Source: Adineta steineri
Lineage: Eukaryota; Rotifera; Eurotatoria; Adinetida; Adinetidae
DNA length: 64,000 nucleotides
Reading direction: 5' to 3'
Assembly (NCBI GenBank): GCA_905250115.1
Contig: CAJNOI010000054.1
Span: 437,277 to 501,276 of the forward strand
A program made the position numbers and the translations under genes. Below, one piece after another: positions 51,315 through 62,519 of the stretch (the stretch's first letter is position 1; each line of letters begins with the position of its first letter). The notes under the pieces were generated by a model. The model saw only the letters and a list, made by a program, of their open reading frames with translations, was not told where the DNA came from and searched no databases.

Positions 51315-52325
51315 ATGCGTGTCTTGATCGAGTTTATATTTATCTCGACATTTCTTATTATTTCACAAGTTTCAAGTCAAAATCAATTTAATTCCTCAAT
51401 AACCTGTTATACGAGATATGAATCTGAAGATACTATACTTAAAGGATCAAATACTGTGATTGGTCATCAATATCATCAAACTGAAACTACACGATATGAA
51501 GTAGCTAACGAACCATGTTCCAAAATCGGTTGTGCTTGTTTTAGTTATCAAAGTGCATGTAGTAGTTTATCACGAGGATCTAATCATGTTTCGCGATGTA
51601 CCGATATTGATCGACAAAATGGAACAATAAAGTGGCATCACGGATGGACATCGTATGCTAAATGTGAAGAAATGATGCGTCAACCACAAATATATCACAG
51701 TTTAACATGTTGCTATACAGATCGTTGCAATAATCAACCTGGAAAGACTATAACAATTGTTGACATGCCAAACGTATTTCCAATTCAACCAGTTTATGGT
51801 CATGCACCACCGCAATCAGTGCCTGACTCGCATACATCACCACAACAGTACGAAACTAATAATTACCCATCGCAACAATCATTACCTGACTCGCATAGAT
51901 CAGAGCACTATGATCCTTACGGATATCCATGGCGACAACCATTGCCTGTTCAACATAATCCACCACAACAACATGATACTTATGATCATGCACCACAACA
52001 ACCGTCGTTTGTTACACATAAACCACCACCACCACAGCCACAGCAACAATATGACACTAATACTCAACCATCTCCGCAACGATCGCCTGTGTCAAATACA
52101 CCACCACAAGAACTTATAATTTGCACTCATCCAACTACATTATCAACGCGTATTTCGCGTAAGACATCATCACGATTAACCACTCATACACGCTTGCCTG
52201 ATCAAAGTAAACAGCGTGAAGCTGATCATGAATCTATATTGTCGAATAGTTCACAGTTATTTAATTATTTTTCAAACTGGATGATTTTTCTTTCATTTAT
52301 TTTTTTCCTTTATAACATGATATAA
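51315..52325 (+). CDS. Ly6/uPAR-like, probably GPI-anchored surface protein with Pro/Gln/His repeats
   Basis: Single-exon ORF of 336 aa; the ATG at 51315 is chosen because the frame upstream lacks another ATG. It has an N-terminal signal peptide (MRVLIEFIFISTFLIISQV) and a Cys-rich domain at about 25-150. Cys spacing, including GCACF, SLTCCYTDRCN and the closing CC....CN, fits the three-finger LU fold. Next comes a low-complexity region at about 160-290 with irregular repeats of roughly 20 residues (P.QQYDTN, PDSH, PPQQ). The C-terminus is hydrophobic (NWMIFLSFIFFLYNMI) with no charged tail, as in a GPI-attachment signal. It is expected on the outer cell surface. Being intronless distinguishes it from all its neighbours, which could point to a retrocopy or a young gene. 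The ligand is unknown. Confidence 0.75.
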   Translation: MRVLIEFIFISTFLIISQVSSQNQFNSSITCYTRYESEDTILKGSNTVIGHQYHQTETTRYEVANEPCSKIGCACFSYQSACSSLSRGSNHVSRCTDIDRQNGTIKWHHGWTSYAKCEEMMRQPQIYHSLTCCYTDRCNNQPGKTITIVDMPNVFPIQPVYGHAPPQSVPDSHTSPQQYETNNYPSQQSLPDSHRSEHYDPYGYPWRQPLPVQHNPPQQHDTYDHAPQQPSFVTHKPPPPQPQQQYDTNTQPSPQRSPVSNTPPQELIICTHPTTLSTRISRKTSSRLTTHTRLPDQSKQREADHESILSNSSQLFNYFSNWMIFLSFIFFLYNMI

Positions 52326-52666
52326 CTCTACTAAAGACAATAATGCTATATCCTCGAAAATTAATTCTGCATTTTGAATAGTTTATATTATGTATTTTTC
52401 CTTTTAATAAATAAATTACTGAAAAATCTATAAAATTTCATAATATGTAACACGTGAATAGGTATATTATACGAGTAAAAACTTCGTTTGCATTTGAATA
52501 TCATATTTATTCCCGAGATTTTTTATTTGTCTATTTGTAACCAATGAAATTTATTTTGTGTCGTACGATACATTGGTTCTTGTTGTTTTTTATATTTACT
52601 ATTAAATCCAGTAATCTGTAAGGAAAACGAAAAATAGTGGCTTGGGGTACGAATCTTCTCTTCTTT
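52326..52666. other. Intergenic, Ly6-like gene to thioesterase
   Basis: 341 bp of AT-rich sequence with an AATAAA at about 52406. It holds the start region of the thioesterase gene. No other gene. Confidence 0.4.
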
Positions 52667-54282
52667 ATGGCGACGATTGGCTTAGCCATTTTCGGAAGTA
52701 TATTTTATCGTTCTATATCACGGGTTTCGTCGTATGTTGACATATTTTTATGTATTAAGCTTTAAATCTATTCGTTTAGACCAATATTACACGCAGAAAA
52801 AAAAATTGTTAAATCAATTCAAATGAATAAACCATCTGCAATTATTCCAGCATCTGATAAACATACTGCTAGTGTAAACAATTGCAAAAAAACAATTTAT
52901 GATTAAATTATTTATTGTATGCATTTTTTAGTTAATTTTTTTCCATGGTCTTGGTGATGTTGGGTAAGAGAATCTGATAAGTTTCACAAAAAAAATAAGA
53001 ATTCGTCTCTGATATATAGATAAATTAATTTAACATTTATAATTATTAGTTATTTAATAACTATTGTAACATTTCGTTTTAATGTCATGAATTAAGCGTT
53101 AGGAAATAATATTTATTTATGAATGTTAAAGGTTAATTTCTTTCTTAAAATAGAATTAACTAATTTCAATAGAATACAATTCTATTCATTTTAGAGAAAG
53201 TTGGCTTCAGGCATTCAAATTTTACAAAATTCCAAAAGATATGCAACATGTGAAATTTATATTTCCAACAGCGTAAGTAACGAATAATTATAATATTCTT
53301 GATCTTATGCTCTTATTTTTTTGTCTGAATAGTCCTATTCGAAAGATAACATTGAATAATGGATACCCAATGACTGGTTGTAAGTTAATATAGATAAATA
53401 TAAATATTTTTCATGGATATATTTGTTTAAAAAAAAAGGGTTCGATGCATTTGGTCTTAATCGAAGTGCAAAAGAAGATCAAGAAGGGATATTAGAATCA
53501 TCAAAATATTGTAAAGATATTTCTCTTCGAATTCATTAATGATTTCAATTGTATTCATATAGTCAATGATCTAATCCAAGATGAAATCGATAAAGGAATT
53601 CCTGCAGAACGTATAGTACGTAAATAATGTTTCATTAAATTCGATATTAATATTTTTATATATAGATAATTGGTGGTTTTTCACAGTAAGTTTTCAAGAG
53701 ATTCAAATTTTTCAACAACACTGATTTTATTCTTCAGAGGTGGTGCAGCTGCTCTTCATGCGAGTAATGAACACATATTCTTCTTTGTTTTTTATTTCTT
53801 ATACTAATATTTATTTAAGCATTAACAACTCCTCATGTACTAGCCGGTGTTTTAGCTCTATCAACATGGCTTCCATTATCATCGACTTTTCCACAAGTTA
53901 GTAATGTCGTTAAATAAACTTTAAAGTAATGATTTTTTATTTAGGCACTTGTATCTGGTGATAAAAAAGTGAATTTACCAATTCTTCAATGTCATGGTAT
54001 ATTAGAAATGCGAATTATGTATGTATAATTTTTGTTTTTAATAGGAAATAAAGATCCAGTCGTTGAAATGCGATGGGGTCAGATGACAGAAGAACTTTTT
54101 AAATCAATGGGATTTAAACAATATAAATTTAAAGAATATCAAGGAATGGTGCATACATCAAATGATGAAGTAATTAGAATTAAATCTATGAATATTTTCT
54201 ATTGAAATATTATTATAAAATTTAGGAAATCAAAGATGTTGTCGCATTCATCAATCAACATCTACCTAAGACAAATACATAA
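52667..54282 (+). CDS. LYPLA: Acyl-protein thioesterase, copy 1, with N-terminal extension
   Basis: Exons: 52667-52731, 52780-52873, 52932-52963, 53195-53272, 53333-53379, 53439-53510, 53563-53615, 53665-53684, 53738-53763, 53820-53896, 53945-53996, 54045-54169 and 54226-54282; 265 aa. It is an alpha/beta hydrolase that removes palmitate from Cys residues or cleaves lysophospholipids. Catalytic elements: nucleophile in IIGGFSQGGAAA, Asp in HGNKDPVV, His in GMVHTSND; the oxyanion-side motif is LIFFHGLGDVGESW. Compared with copy 2 it has an extra first exon encoding a short hydrophobic or amphipathic N-terminus (MATIGLAIFGSIFYRSISR), possibly a membrane anchor or mitochondrial presequence. Eleven introns coincide in position and phase with copy 2, so the pair arose by tandem duplication after the introns were in place. 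Confidence 0.9.
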
Positions 54283-54388
54283 AATTATTTTGTATTATTT
54301 AATAAAAAGAATTTTCATATTTTTTGTTAATTAAACATCTCAGATGTATATATCTGTTTTAGATCATTGAAAGATTAAATTTTTTAAG

Positions 54389-55651
54389 ATGAGTAAAGCA
54401 GCAGCTGTTATTCCTGCAACTGTTAAACATACGGCTAGTGTAAGTTAGATTTTGTCGATATTTTATTGATTGAAATATTTCTTAAATTATTTAGTTAATC
54501 TTCTTACATGGTCTCGGCGATGTTGGGTATGAATTGATGTTTTATATTTTATTTAAACTTAAGAATAGATTTATTAAAGGTCAAGTTGGCAAGACGCATT
54601 TAATATGTATCGAATTGCAAAAGCAGCCCCGCATGTAAAATTTATATTTCCAAATGCGTAAGTTCAAATTAAATTTAAGAATGTAACATTGATTTGCCTT
54701 TTTTTGGAATAGTCCGGTCCAAAGAGTTACATTGAATATGGGAATGCCAATGCCAACTTGTAAACTTTGTCTATGAAATTATTTTCCTTTTGTTGAAAAT
54801 TTATTTCTCTAAAAATTAGGGTTTGATATTCATGGTCTTGATCAAAATGCGAAAGAAGATCAAGAAGGCATCGAAAAGTCATCAAAATTATGTATGATTT
54901 TCCTTTAGAATTTTTTTTATTGATTTCTCTGTTGTTATTTTTAGTAAAGGATCTTGTTGAAGAAGAAATAAAAAGTGGAATTCCAGCAGAACGTGTAGTA
55001 AGTTAATGAAATTGACATTAATTTTTTTTATTAATTTCTTTTAGATAGTCGGTGGTTTTTCAATGTAAGTTTATAGTTAAATTTAAACTTTTATTTAAAC
55101 AATTGTATATGATTTAAGGGGTGGTGCCGTTGCCATTCATGCAGGTAGTAGAATTTACGTTTTTTTTATTATGTTTTTATAGTTATTTTTATTTAGCATT
55201 AACTTCGCCTCATACACTTGGTGGTGTTTTGGCTTTATCAACATGGCTTCCATTATCGACAACATTCCCAAAGGTTTGCCTTGTAGAATTTAATAAAATA
55301 GATTGTAATTGCTTTTATTAGGCATTGATATCTGGTGATAAAAAAATGAATCTACCTATTCTTCAATGCCATGGTATTTATAAAAATGAATAAAGCAATA
55401 TTATTGATTATTATTATAATTTAGGTGATGAAGATCCAATGGTTCAATTAAGATGGGCTCGTCTTACCGAAGAAGGAATAAAAGCAATGGGTTTTAAACA
55501 ATATACTTTTAAAGAATATAGAAATATGGGTCATTCATCATGTGATCAGGTAAAATTTTTTTTCATAATATAATTTTCTTAAAGATTTTAAATATAGGAA
55601 ATGGACGATGTAAGTGCATTTGTTGTAAAAAACTTACCAAAAACCGACTGA
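54389..55651 (+). CDS. LYPLA: Acyl-protein thioesterase, copy 2
   Basis: Exons: 54389-54439, 54495-54526, 54580-54657, 54713-54759, 54820-54891, 54945-54997, 55045-55064, 55119-55144, 55197-55273, 55322-55373, 55425-55549 and 55598-55651; 228 aa, the normal length for cytosolic LYPLA1/2 enzymes. Motifs: LIFLHGLGDVGSSWQDAF, nucleophile in IVGGFSMGGAVA (Met in place of the usual Gln after Ser), Asp in HGDEDPMV, His in MGHSSCDQ. Internal exon lengths from 32 to 125 nt are identical to copy 1. It starts 106 bp after the stop of copy 1, so it has a compact promoter or is co-transcribed. The changed elbow residue could alter substrate choice; the triad is intact. Confidence 0.9.
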
Positions 55652-55891
55652 TTGTTCACATCACAAATTTAACTATGATGACTCGCATTTCTTCATGATT
55701 GATTTAACTAACCTTTGTTTTCTTTTTGTCTTATGATTTAACATACCTAAAGAAAAAATAAATATTCCAACATCAAAACTATAAAGTGTATTATAAAAAA
55801 GAAATTTGCGAGTTTATTTATCAAATAGTCTACTATACACAAATATTTTAACAAAAAAAAAAAGATCTAAGAAACTAAAATATAATTATAA

Positions 55892-58163
55892 TCATCTTGA
55901 TTGTTCTTGACATTCTTGAAATACTTCTTTCCATTTTGGCGGCATTACATCAAGTAATTCTTGATAAAAGGTTTGCATACGAACACGAGTTAAAGATACA
56001 CGATTATAACCACTCATTTGTGCAACAAAACTACCTAAATTAATTTGATTTGTTTCATCTATACTTGCTAGTATATCATTAGCCATACGTTCAACATTTT
56101 TACGTGCATTCTTATTTAATAATAATACATCATCAGTATTAGATAGATTTAAATTATATGCATTAGCAAATTCTTGTAAATTTTTAAGTTTACGTCTTAA
56201 AATTATATCTGATTTATCCCGATGTTTCAATGGAACTTTCGATTGTTTAGTTTCAATAATAGGATTGACTTCTTCATTAGACAATACTGTTGGATTAGTA
56301 TCAGCTATTTCTTTCCACAAATTAAAAAGGCCACTAACATCATGATGATGTATTTTTTTATTTTGACCACGTACAATACGAACATCATTATGCCAAAATT
56401 CCGCTAAGAAAAAAAAACAATTTAATGAATAAAATAAATGAAATAAATTTATAATACCGATTTCATCATCACGTACAATGGGTACAACTTCTTTTATTCG
56501 TAATATAATCATTGCTACAACTATTTGAAAAGAAGAATAATCATATTACATATCTATTATAAAAATTTTATTTTTCTACCTATAATACAAACAATATTTG
56601 TCATTGTTAATACAAATGAACATATACTAAGTAAACCTGCATCAGTTGCCATACGACATGAATATACAGGTGTATAATCATTTCCAATAAAATTTGAACA
56701 ATTTTTAGCAATTGTTGATAGTGCATGTACTTTTTCATGAACTTGAATTATCGATGATTGTTTTCCAATAGATGGTACTAATGCCGATAATAATGAATAA
56801 CTTGCGAGTAGACCAGCATTTACAGCTGGTGGTAAAAGACTTGCACTAATAGCTACACCAACCTAAATATATATTCAATTAGTTAATATTTATAAAAATT
56901 TTGTTAATTAGATTCATACAAGACTTCCAACATTACCAGCGAGAACACTGAGAGCTGCACCAGCTCCTGACGGTAAAGCAACAAGAGCACCAGCCCATAA
57001 ACGACGAATATCACCTCTATATTTAATATAATTAAAAAACGTTGTATGTTAAATTTCAATCTTACCTTGAACGCATTTCATTTGTTGGAAATGAAGTTGA
57101 TGAACCCCATTTTGTTTCTGACCATGTTGTACAAAGCCCAACAATAAATCCTGTTAATATCGCAACAAATAATCCAATTGCTTCTGTTTTTAATCCAACT
57201 TTCCATAATTTTGAATCACCAATACATAAACCAAAAACAATTCCTAATATTGGCCCCTAGAATTATATCAAAACGTTTTTTTTTCTTTTAATTAAATACC
57301 TTTTTTTGTTTCTCTTACCATTAATGGTGATACTAACATTGAAGCTACAAGTATTCTAAAATATAAATATTTTAATATATATATATTTTATTTAAAAGAG
57401 TATTAGTTTTACACAGAATTATCTTCTAATAAACCAATTAAAGCAATAATTGATGCAAGTATTGTTAGGAGAAGAAAATCAAATGAAAATAATGTCTGTC
57501 CACGTATTGCATTAACAACTTGTAAAACAGTTAAACGTGCACGAATACTTCGTTTAAAACTACTTTGATTCATTCCAAGTCGTTCATTTAATTCTTTATC
57601 AGTATTTTCTAATTTTTGAGATTCATCTACATTTTTTATTTCGTCCGTTACATCAGTTACTTCGGCGACTGTTGGAGCTAATGGTGAAAGATTTTGAATT
57701 CCAAGTGCACATGATAATGCAAGAATAAATACTTTTGAACCTTGACGAATTCCAATTTCAGCTAAACGTAATTCTTCAAGAATAAAATCTGAATGTTGAC
57801 CTAATTCAGCAAAACAAGTTATAAAAAAATGTTGATGATCTTCAGAAAGTATCTATATATGATAAAGAAAAAAATTAGAATACATATGATATGTAGAGAA
57901 TTTTTACCCAAATAGCATCAATTAAATTTAATTTTGGACTAATATGGTAACGTAAACGTGATGCTAATGAAAGATTACATACAGAACATGGAAATTCTTT
58001 TGAATGTTCAACATTAGATGGATTAATCTAGATTAAAGAAATTTTTTTCCACAGAAATAATTCATTTTGAGAATTTTACTTGTCCTGTATCAAGTGATTT
58101 TTCTTGTTCATCATTATTTAAATCATTTGGAATAATAATGATTAAAATACCTTGTCCTGCCAT
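55892..58163 (-). CDS. DUF389-family multi-pass membrane protein
   Basis: Exons on the minus strand: 58080-58163, 57908-58027, 57413-57852, 57319-57355, 57066-57256, 56920-57016, 56580-56862, 56458-56520 and 55892-56403; 608 aa from the first ATG found. The frame is open further back to an acceptor at 58219, so a 5' exon is probably missing. The membrane core reads FSFDFLLLTILASIIALIGL, LLEDNSVILVASMLVSPLMG, PILGIVFG, then ALSVLAGNVGSLVGVAISAS and LLPPAVNAGLL, which is the hallmark of the DUF389 family known mainly from prokaryotes and some eukaryotes; function is undetermined. The C-terminal 200 residues are cytosolic, charged and helical. The N-terminus holds a SKEFPCSVCNLSLASRL segment. 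The gene is tail-to-tail with thioesterase copy 2 (about 240 bp). Confidence 0.85.
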
Positions 58164-60530
58164 AAGATATGTTAAATGTACTGTATGATTCCTTTTCTTT
58201 TCTATTATATTAATAGAACTAGAAAAAAATGCATATGGTTGTCATGGAATATACACGTCTGATTATACGTCAAAGAGTATGAGTAAACGAAAAAAAAAGT
58301 TACAACTATTTTTCAGCTGATAATGTAATGTTTATTCTATCGAATAAACTTTCTGTATGTTACATGAGTATGAATGAAGATATTTTCTTTGTTGAGTACT
58401 TCTATTATGTATTATAGACATTTTAGAGATGAAAATTGAAAGAATGAAGTATTTATCAATCATAGTTTAAAGTTCAAAGTGGTATACATTCTTTCGCAAT
58501 CTTTTATTAATTATTATTAAAATAAGTTACTCCACCATTTATAAGATGTGTATGATAGTTTGTTCTTGTATTGTTGAATCCACCTGGAATAATTCAATTA
58601 ACAAATTTTATTAATGTATTGTCTAGTTCTTTATATTAGCTCACTTGTAAATAAAATTAGTACTGGATTAATCCTAATCTAGTATGAAAAATCAACAAAG
58701 ATTAAATTATATTAGAGGATGTGGATGAGCTTCCAGGTGTACGATGGATAAAAGCAATACAATCATATCCTTACCTTTTTATTATCAATGGAATATGAGA
58801 TATGAAAAAATTATGTAATAAAAGAATTTATTTACATCAAGAATAGAAATAATTGATATTTATTTTTTGATTTTAAAAGTGTTAATTACGAATAATATCA
58901 AAAATAATGACATAAAATTTGAAAAGAATATTATGGTTGAAGATAGTATTGATACTAATTGAATTGCAGAAGGATTAAAAGAAACAACAGATGTCGAAGC
59001 ATTGATGTTCAAATAGTTGGATGAAGAAGTGTTGCTGTTGTTGCCTGTGGATGAAATAATGTGCCAAATTGAGTAATTACTGTTGTTGTTGCACCTGTTG
59101 TCGATTCACATTTTTACTTTCTTTTTTTTTTTTATGAACAAGCTATCGACGTCATAATGATGGTAGAATAAATAAAATAATAAATAAAGTAAGTGTAATT
59201 AAGAGAACAATACAAAATGCAGCTAAAGTTCTATTTATTACTATAGAACTTTCAAATATATGTTGATTAATCATATTAAAATAGATTAAAAGATAAAAGT
59301 ATAATAATTATTTAAATACATACAGAATATTTATTCTATGAACTATTCGAATATGTTGATTTTTAATATAATTTAATCGATCTATTGGAGATCTTATTCA
59401 TTATAACTTTTCTACATTGTTTTAATAATACTATCGATCTGTAATGTTCAAAAAATTAGGATTAATTGATATGTAAATATTATTATGATGAATATTTACA
59501 TAAAGAGTGATGTATAAAAACGAGAGGTTATAGTTCATTTCTATAAAAATATCTTTCTATCAATATTTTGTAATAGAATATTATATATTTTAAAGATGAA
59601 AAAAGAAAATAAATAGCATTTAATTATTACAATTATTTTATTGAGATATACAATATTAAAGAACAACATGAGTATATATATTTATTAGATTTGAAACTGC
59701 ATCACATCTTCACTGTAATAAAATTGTATAAATTAATCACAATCATATTTGTTAATAAGCATAACAACACTACAATATCTTGTCAATCAGTTAATTGTAT
59801 AATCATAGAAAATATTAAAAAGTGACAAGTATCATAATATAGTTATATTTATAAGATAAAAAACTTGATATTTGACTAATCATTAAAAAGAGAACAAAGA
59901 AAAATACTGTACTTTTATCCTTTGTAACAATACTAACATAATCTTCTTTTTTTTTTATATATTTATTCAAATGTTGATTTCAAAATATTTTATGACATTC
60001 TGAAATAAAACTACTCTTATTTATTTTCTACTAGTTAAAATACACTATTTCTAATTAATTCACCTCTCTACTTTCGTCATACTTGTTTAATTTTTTTTTC
60101 TTTCTTTTTTTCATATTTTGAATTATCTCCAAACTATCTTTCCCCTGATCTTCTTTGATATTTAACATCTGGTCAAATTGTATCATTCATTTTTTCTCAC
60201 TTACACGTTTATATTTCTACACAGATAAAGGACAATTCTTAATAATGGAAAAATATCAAAAATTGTTTCTTTTATAATTAATAATTTATTACCATTTGAG
60301 TTATTCAAAGTTAAAGTCCCCATCATAGTTACAAGCATTTCAATTCAATTATATTCACTGAATTATTATTTCTTGTTGGAAAAGAAAAATTATTTCATTA
60401 TTTTTTTTGTATCAATAATAAGATATTCATAGAATGTTAAACAATAAATTCTGATTGCAGTAGTATCTTACTTGTCTAACACTCCGTACAAGATCATGTT
60501 TTGACCAAATATCGTATAACCACGACCTGG
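58164..60530. other. Gene-poor AT-rich region with a possible small secreted-protein tail
   Basis: Mostly AT-rich. On the minus strand, 58860-59044 could be a terminal exon: after an acceptor at 59045-59046 it reads GNNSNTSSSNYLNINAST, then a hydrophobic end (IQLVSILSSTIIFFSNFM...) resembling a GPI signal. A donor at 59094 and a 49-nt intron keep the frame for a few upstream residues, but no start was found. A 40-codon hydrophobic frame lies at 59152-59274 (-). Both are low confidence. Confidence 0.25.
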
Positions 60531-61145
60531 CGTTGGATATAAATATATTAAAAACCAATTATATTGACTGTTCGTTTATGTTTACACACAGTAAACTAAA
60601 ATATAAAATCAATTAAATAAAAAATATACTCACTATTCGGTGTTGTTTTTATTACAATGATCTAAAACAAAAGGAAATAATAAATAAAATATAAGTACAC
60701 TTACTATTCATTGATAATTATTATATCAAGATAATCTAAAATAAAAAAACAAAACTAGGAAAAATATTCTTACTGTTCACCCATGTAGTATAACAATGAT
60801 CTAAAATAAAAAGAAATAAATTGAATGAAAATACTTAACGTTCGTTTTTGAATACAAAGCAATGACTCAAAATAAAAGCACATAACAAATAAAAAAAAAC
60901 AATATACTTACAGTTTATTAATATTTATACCACAAATATCTAAACTTAAAAAATTAAGGAAAAAAGATCTACTATTCATTGATGTATATATAAAAATGAC
61001 TTAAAACAAGGACTAATAAATAAAAATAACAAATATATTTCCTATTCATTGATATTTCTATATCAGAATCATCAAACTAAGAAAAAAACAAAATTAAGAG
61101 AGAAGTTCTACTGTTTTATCCATCTATAACTCAGTGACCTAAAAT
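60530..61145 (-). repeat. Tandem array of about 60-77-bp exon/intron-like units
   Basis: Read on the minus strand, about eight successive units each begin at a TTTTAG-, GAG- or AAG-type acceptor (plus-strand positions near 61139, 61077, 61000, 60940, 60867, 60801, 60736 and 60662). Each then shows 27-31 nt of conserved sequence (ATCATTG...ATCAATGAATA), in most cases a GT donor-like site (GTAAGT, GTGAGT, GTAGAA), and a 35-45-nt A/T-rich spacer. Units are diverged, so the array is not recent. It may be a decayed tandem repeat or a run of microexons; no start exon or product was found. Confidence 0.5.
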
Positions 61146-61189
61146 AAAAATGTACTTTTCGCTCGTTTTTTATTATCTGATATAGAAAC

Positions 61190-61350
61190 TAAATTAAAAA
61201 AACATATTCATAATTAATAAAACTGCGCAGTAGTTTTCGTATATACGGCATAAAACTGAACATACGGCCACCGTAGATGCTAGCGCATGATAATATACGA
61301 TCGTATATGACAGCTGTACATCGTCGTATACGGAAAAGGATAGTTTTTCT
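61190..61350. repeat. Imperfect palindrome centred on ATATACGATCGTATAT
   Basis: A perfect 16-bp palindrome near 61292-61307 lies inside a larger imperfect inverted repeat: CGTATATACGG on the left and CGTATACGG on the right. The block is GC-richer than its surroundings. It could extrude a hairpin or be the core of a small inverted-repeat element. Confidence 0.45.
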
Positions 61351-62086
61351 GTCAGTTAGAAAAAAAGAGAAGCACCCTAGGAAACAATATCTGGATATAT
61401 TTTTTTTCAAACTTGTTGAAAAAAATAACTGGAAAACATCGTCATCTCCACCAATTAGAAAAAATCTTCATAAAAAAAATACCGAAACTATTTTTTTTTC
61501 TATATTTTAAAAAAATACTCTCTGGTAATGTGTATAAAATGAGTAGCTCTTTCTATTGTTGACTGTTAGTTTGAAAGAATACATCCATTTCAGACAATAA
61601 CATTTGTTCATGTAACATTTGAACGCAATAATTATTTTGGAATCTATTATATCTTATCCAAAACTTCGATTTATAAAATAAGCAAAGGTAAAGTTTTACT
61701 ATATAGATAACGTTATAAACTATTCTACATTTATCGTCTAAATACGATATATATCTCATTGATATAAAAATACAGTTTAGGTTTTGTTTAGAGATGCTAA
61801 AACAATAGTCGCTACTTCTAAGATAACTAATAATTATCTCATTATAATTTATTCATCTTCTAGTTACATATAGATATAGATTTTAATACTATTCTTGATT
61901 ATCTGTAAATATAGATGAATGTGATATTTTTATTCTTATTGTCATATATTCACACTAGCACTTTAAACTATTCCATAGATACTATCACATTATCATTCAT
62001 ACATATATACTTTACAGGGGGCCACAAGAGTTCATGCTGAAAATGACATAGAAAATAATTCAAAACTTTCATACATCACACATATT
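61351..62086. other. AT-rich sequence without recognised genes
   Basis: The frames on both strands around 61277-61510 and 61553-61759 look random. I see no gene, RNA or repeat worth naming. Confidence 0.4.
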
Positions 62087-62386
62087 CTCTCTCTCGTAGA
62101 GAACAATCTCGCTAGAATACATTGTTTAGTTGTTTGCTTGTGTATCTGCGCTTCACTAATTAGAATCTACTGCCAATTTTTTAAATTTTTTTACAACCAA
62201 CGATCACTTTTTTAAAAAACACATTTTTTTATACAGGTTCACTTAAAGGTAGTCGCAGTCAGACAATTCTAATCTGACATCTTTTTTGCTTAATTACATA
62301 AACCAATAGTTACCTTGCTGTTTAGCGACGCAATTTCTACGAGAAGGAAGTGAGTAAGTCCTTCGACGAGCGTTACTTTTCTATAC
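62087..62386. mobile_element. Second member of the SLC9C-intron element family
   Basis: Starts with CTCTCTCTCGTAGA (62087-62100) and ends with the TCTACGAGAAGGAA block (62336-62349) plus the following GAGTAAGTCCTTCGACGAGC. Both ends align with 25001-25659 in the opposite orientation, including TTGTTTGCTTGTGT. The interior is shorter and differs. Non-coding. Confidence 0.55.
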
Positions 62387-62519
62387 TATTCCCAATTCTG
62401 AAAGGATGAGTTGGCGGCACGGAAATTATTTTGTTTGTCTGCTGTCTGATGGGCCAATTGTTTTTAGCCAATCAGATTTCACCATCATAACGTCAAGCAA
62501 TCCTCGTAACTTGAGTGGA

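Noticed and set aside
59152..59274. 40-codon hydrophobic frame on the minus strand
   Set aside because: AT-rich DNA easily gives Leu/Ile/Phe-rich frames. There is no supporting context, so it is mentioned only as a possibility.
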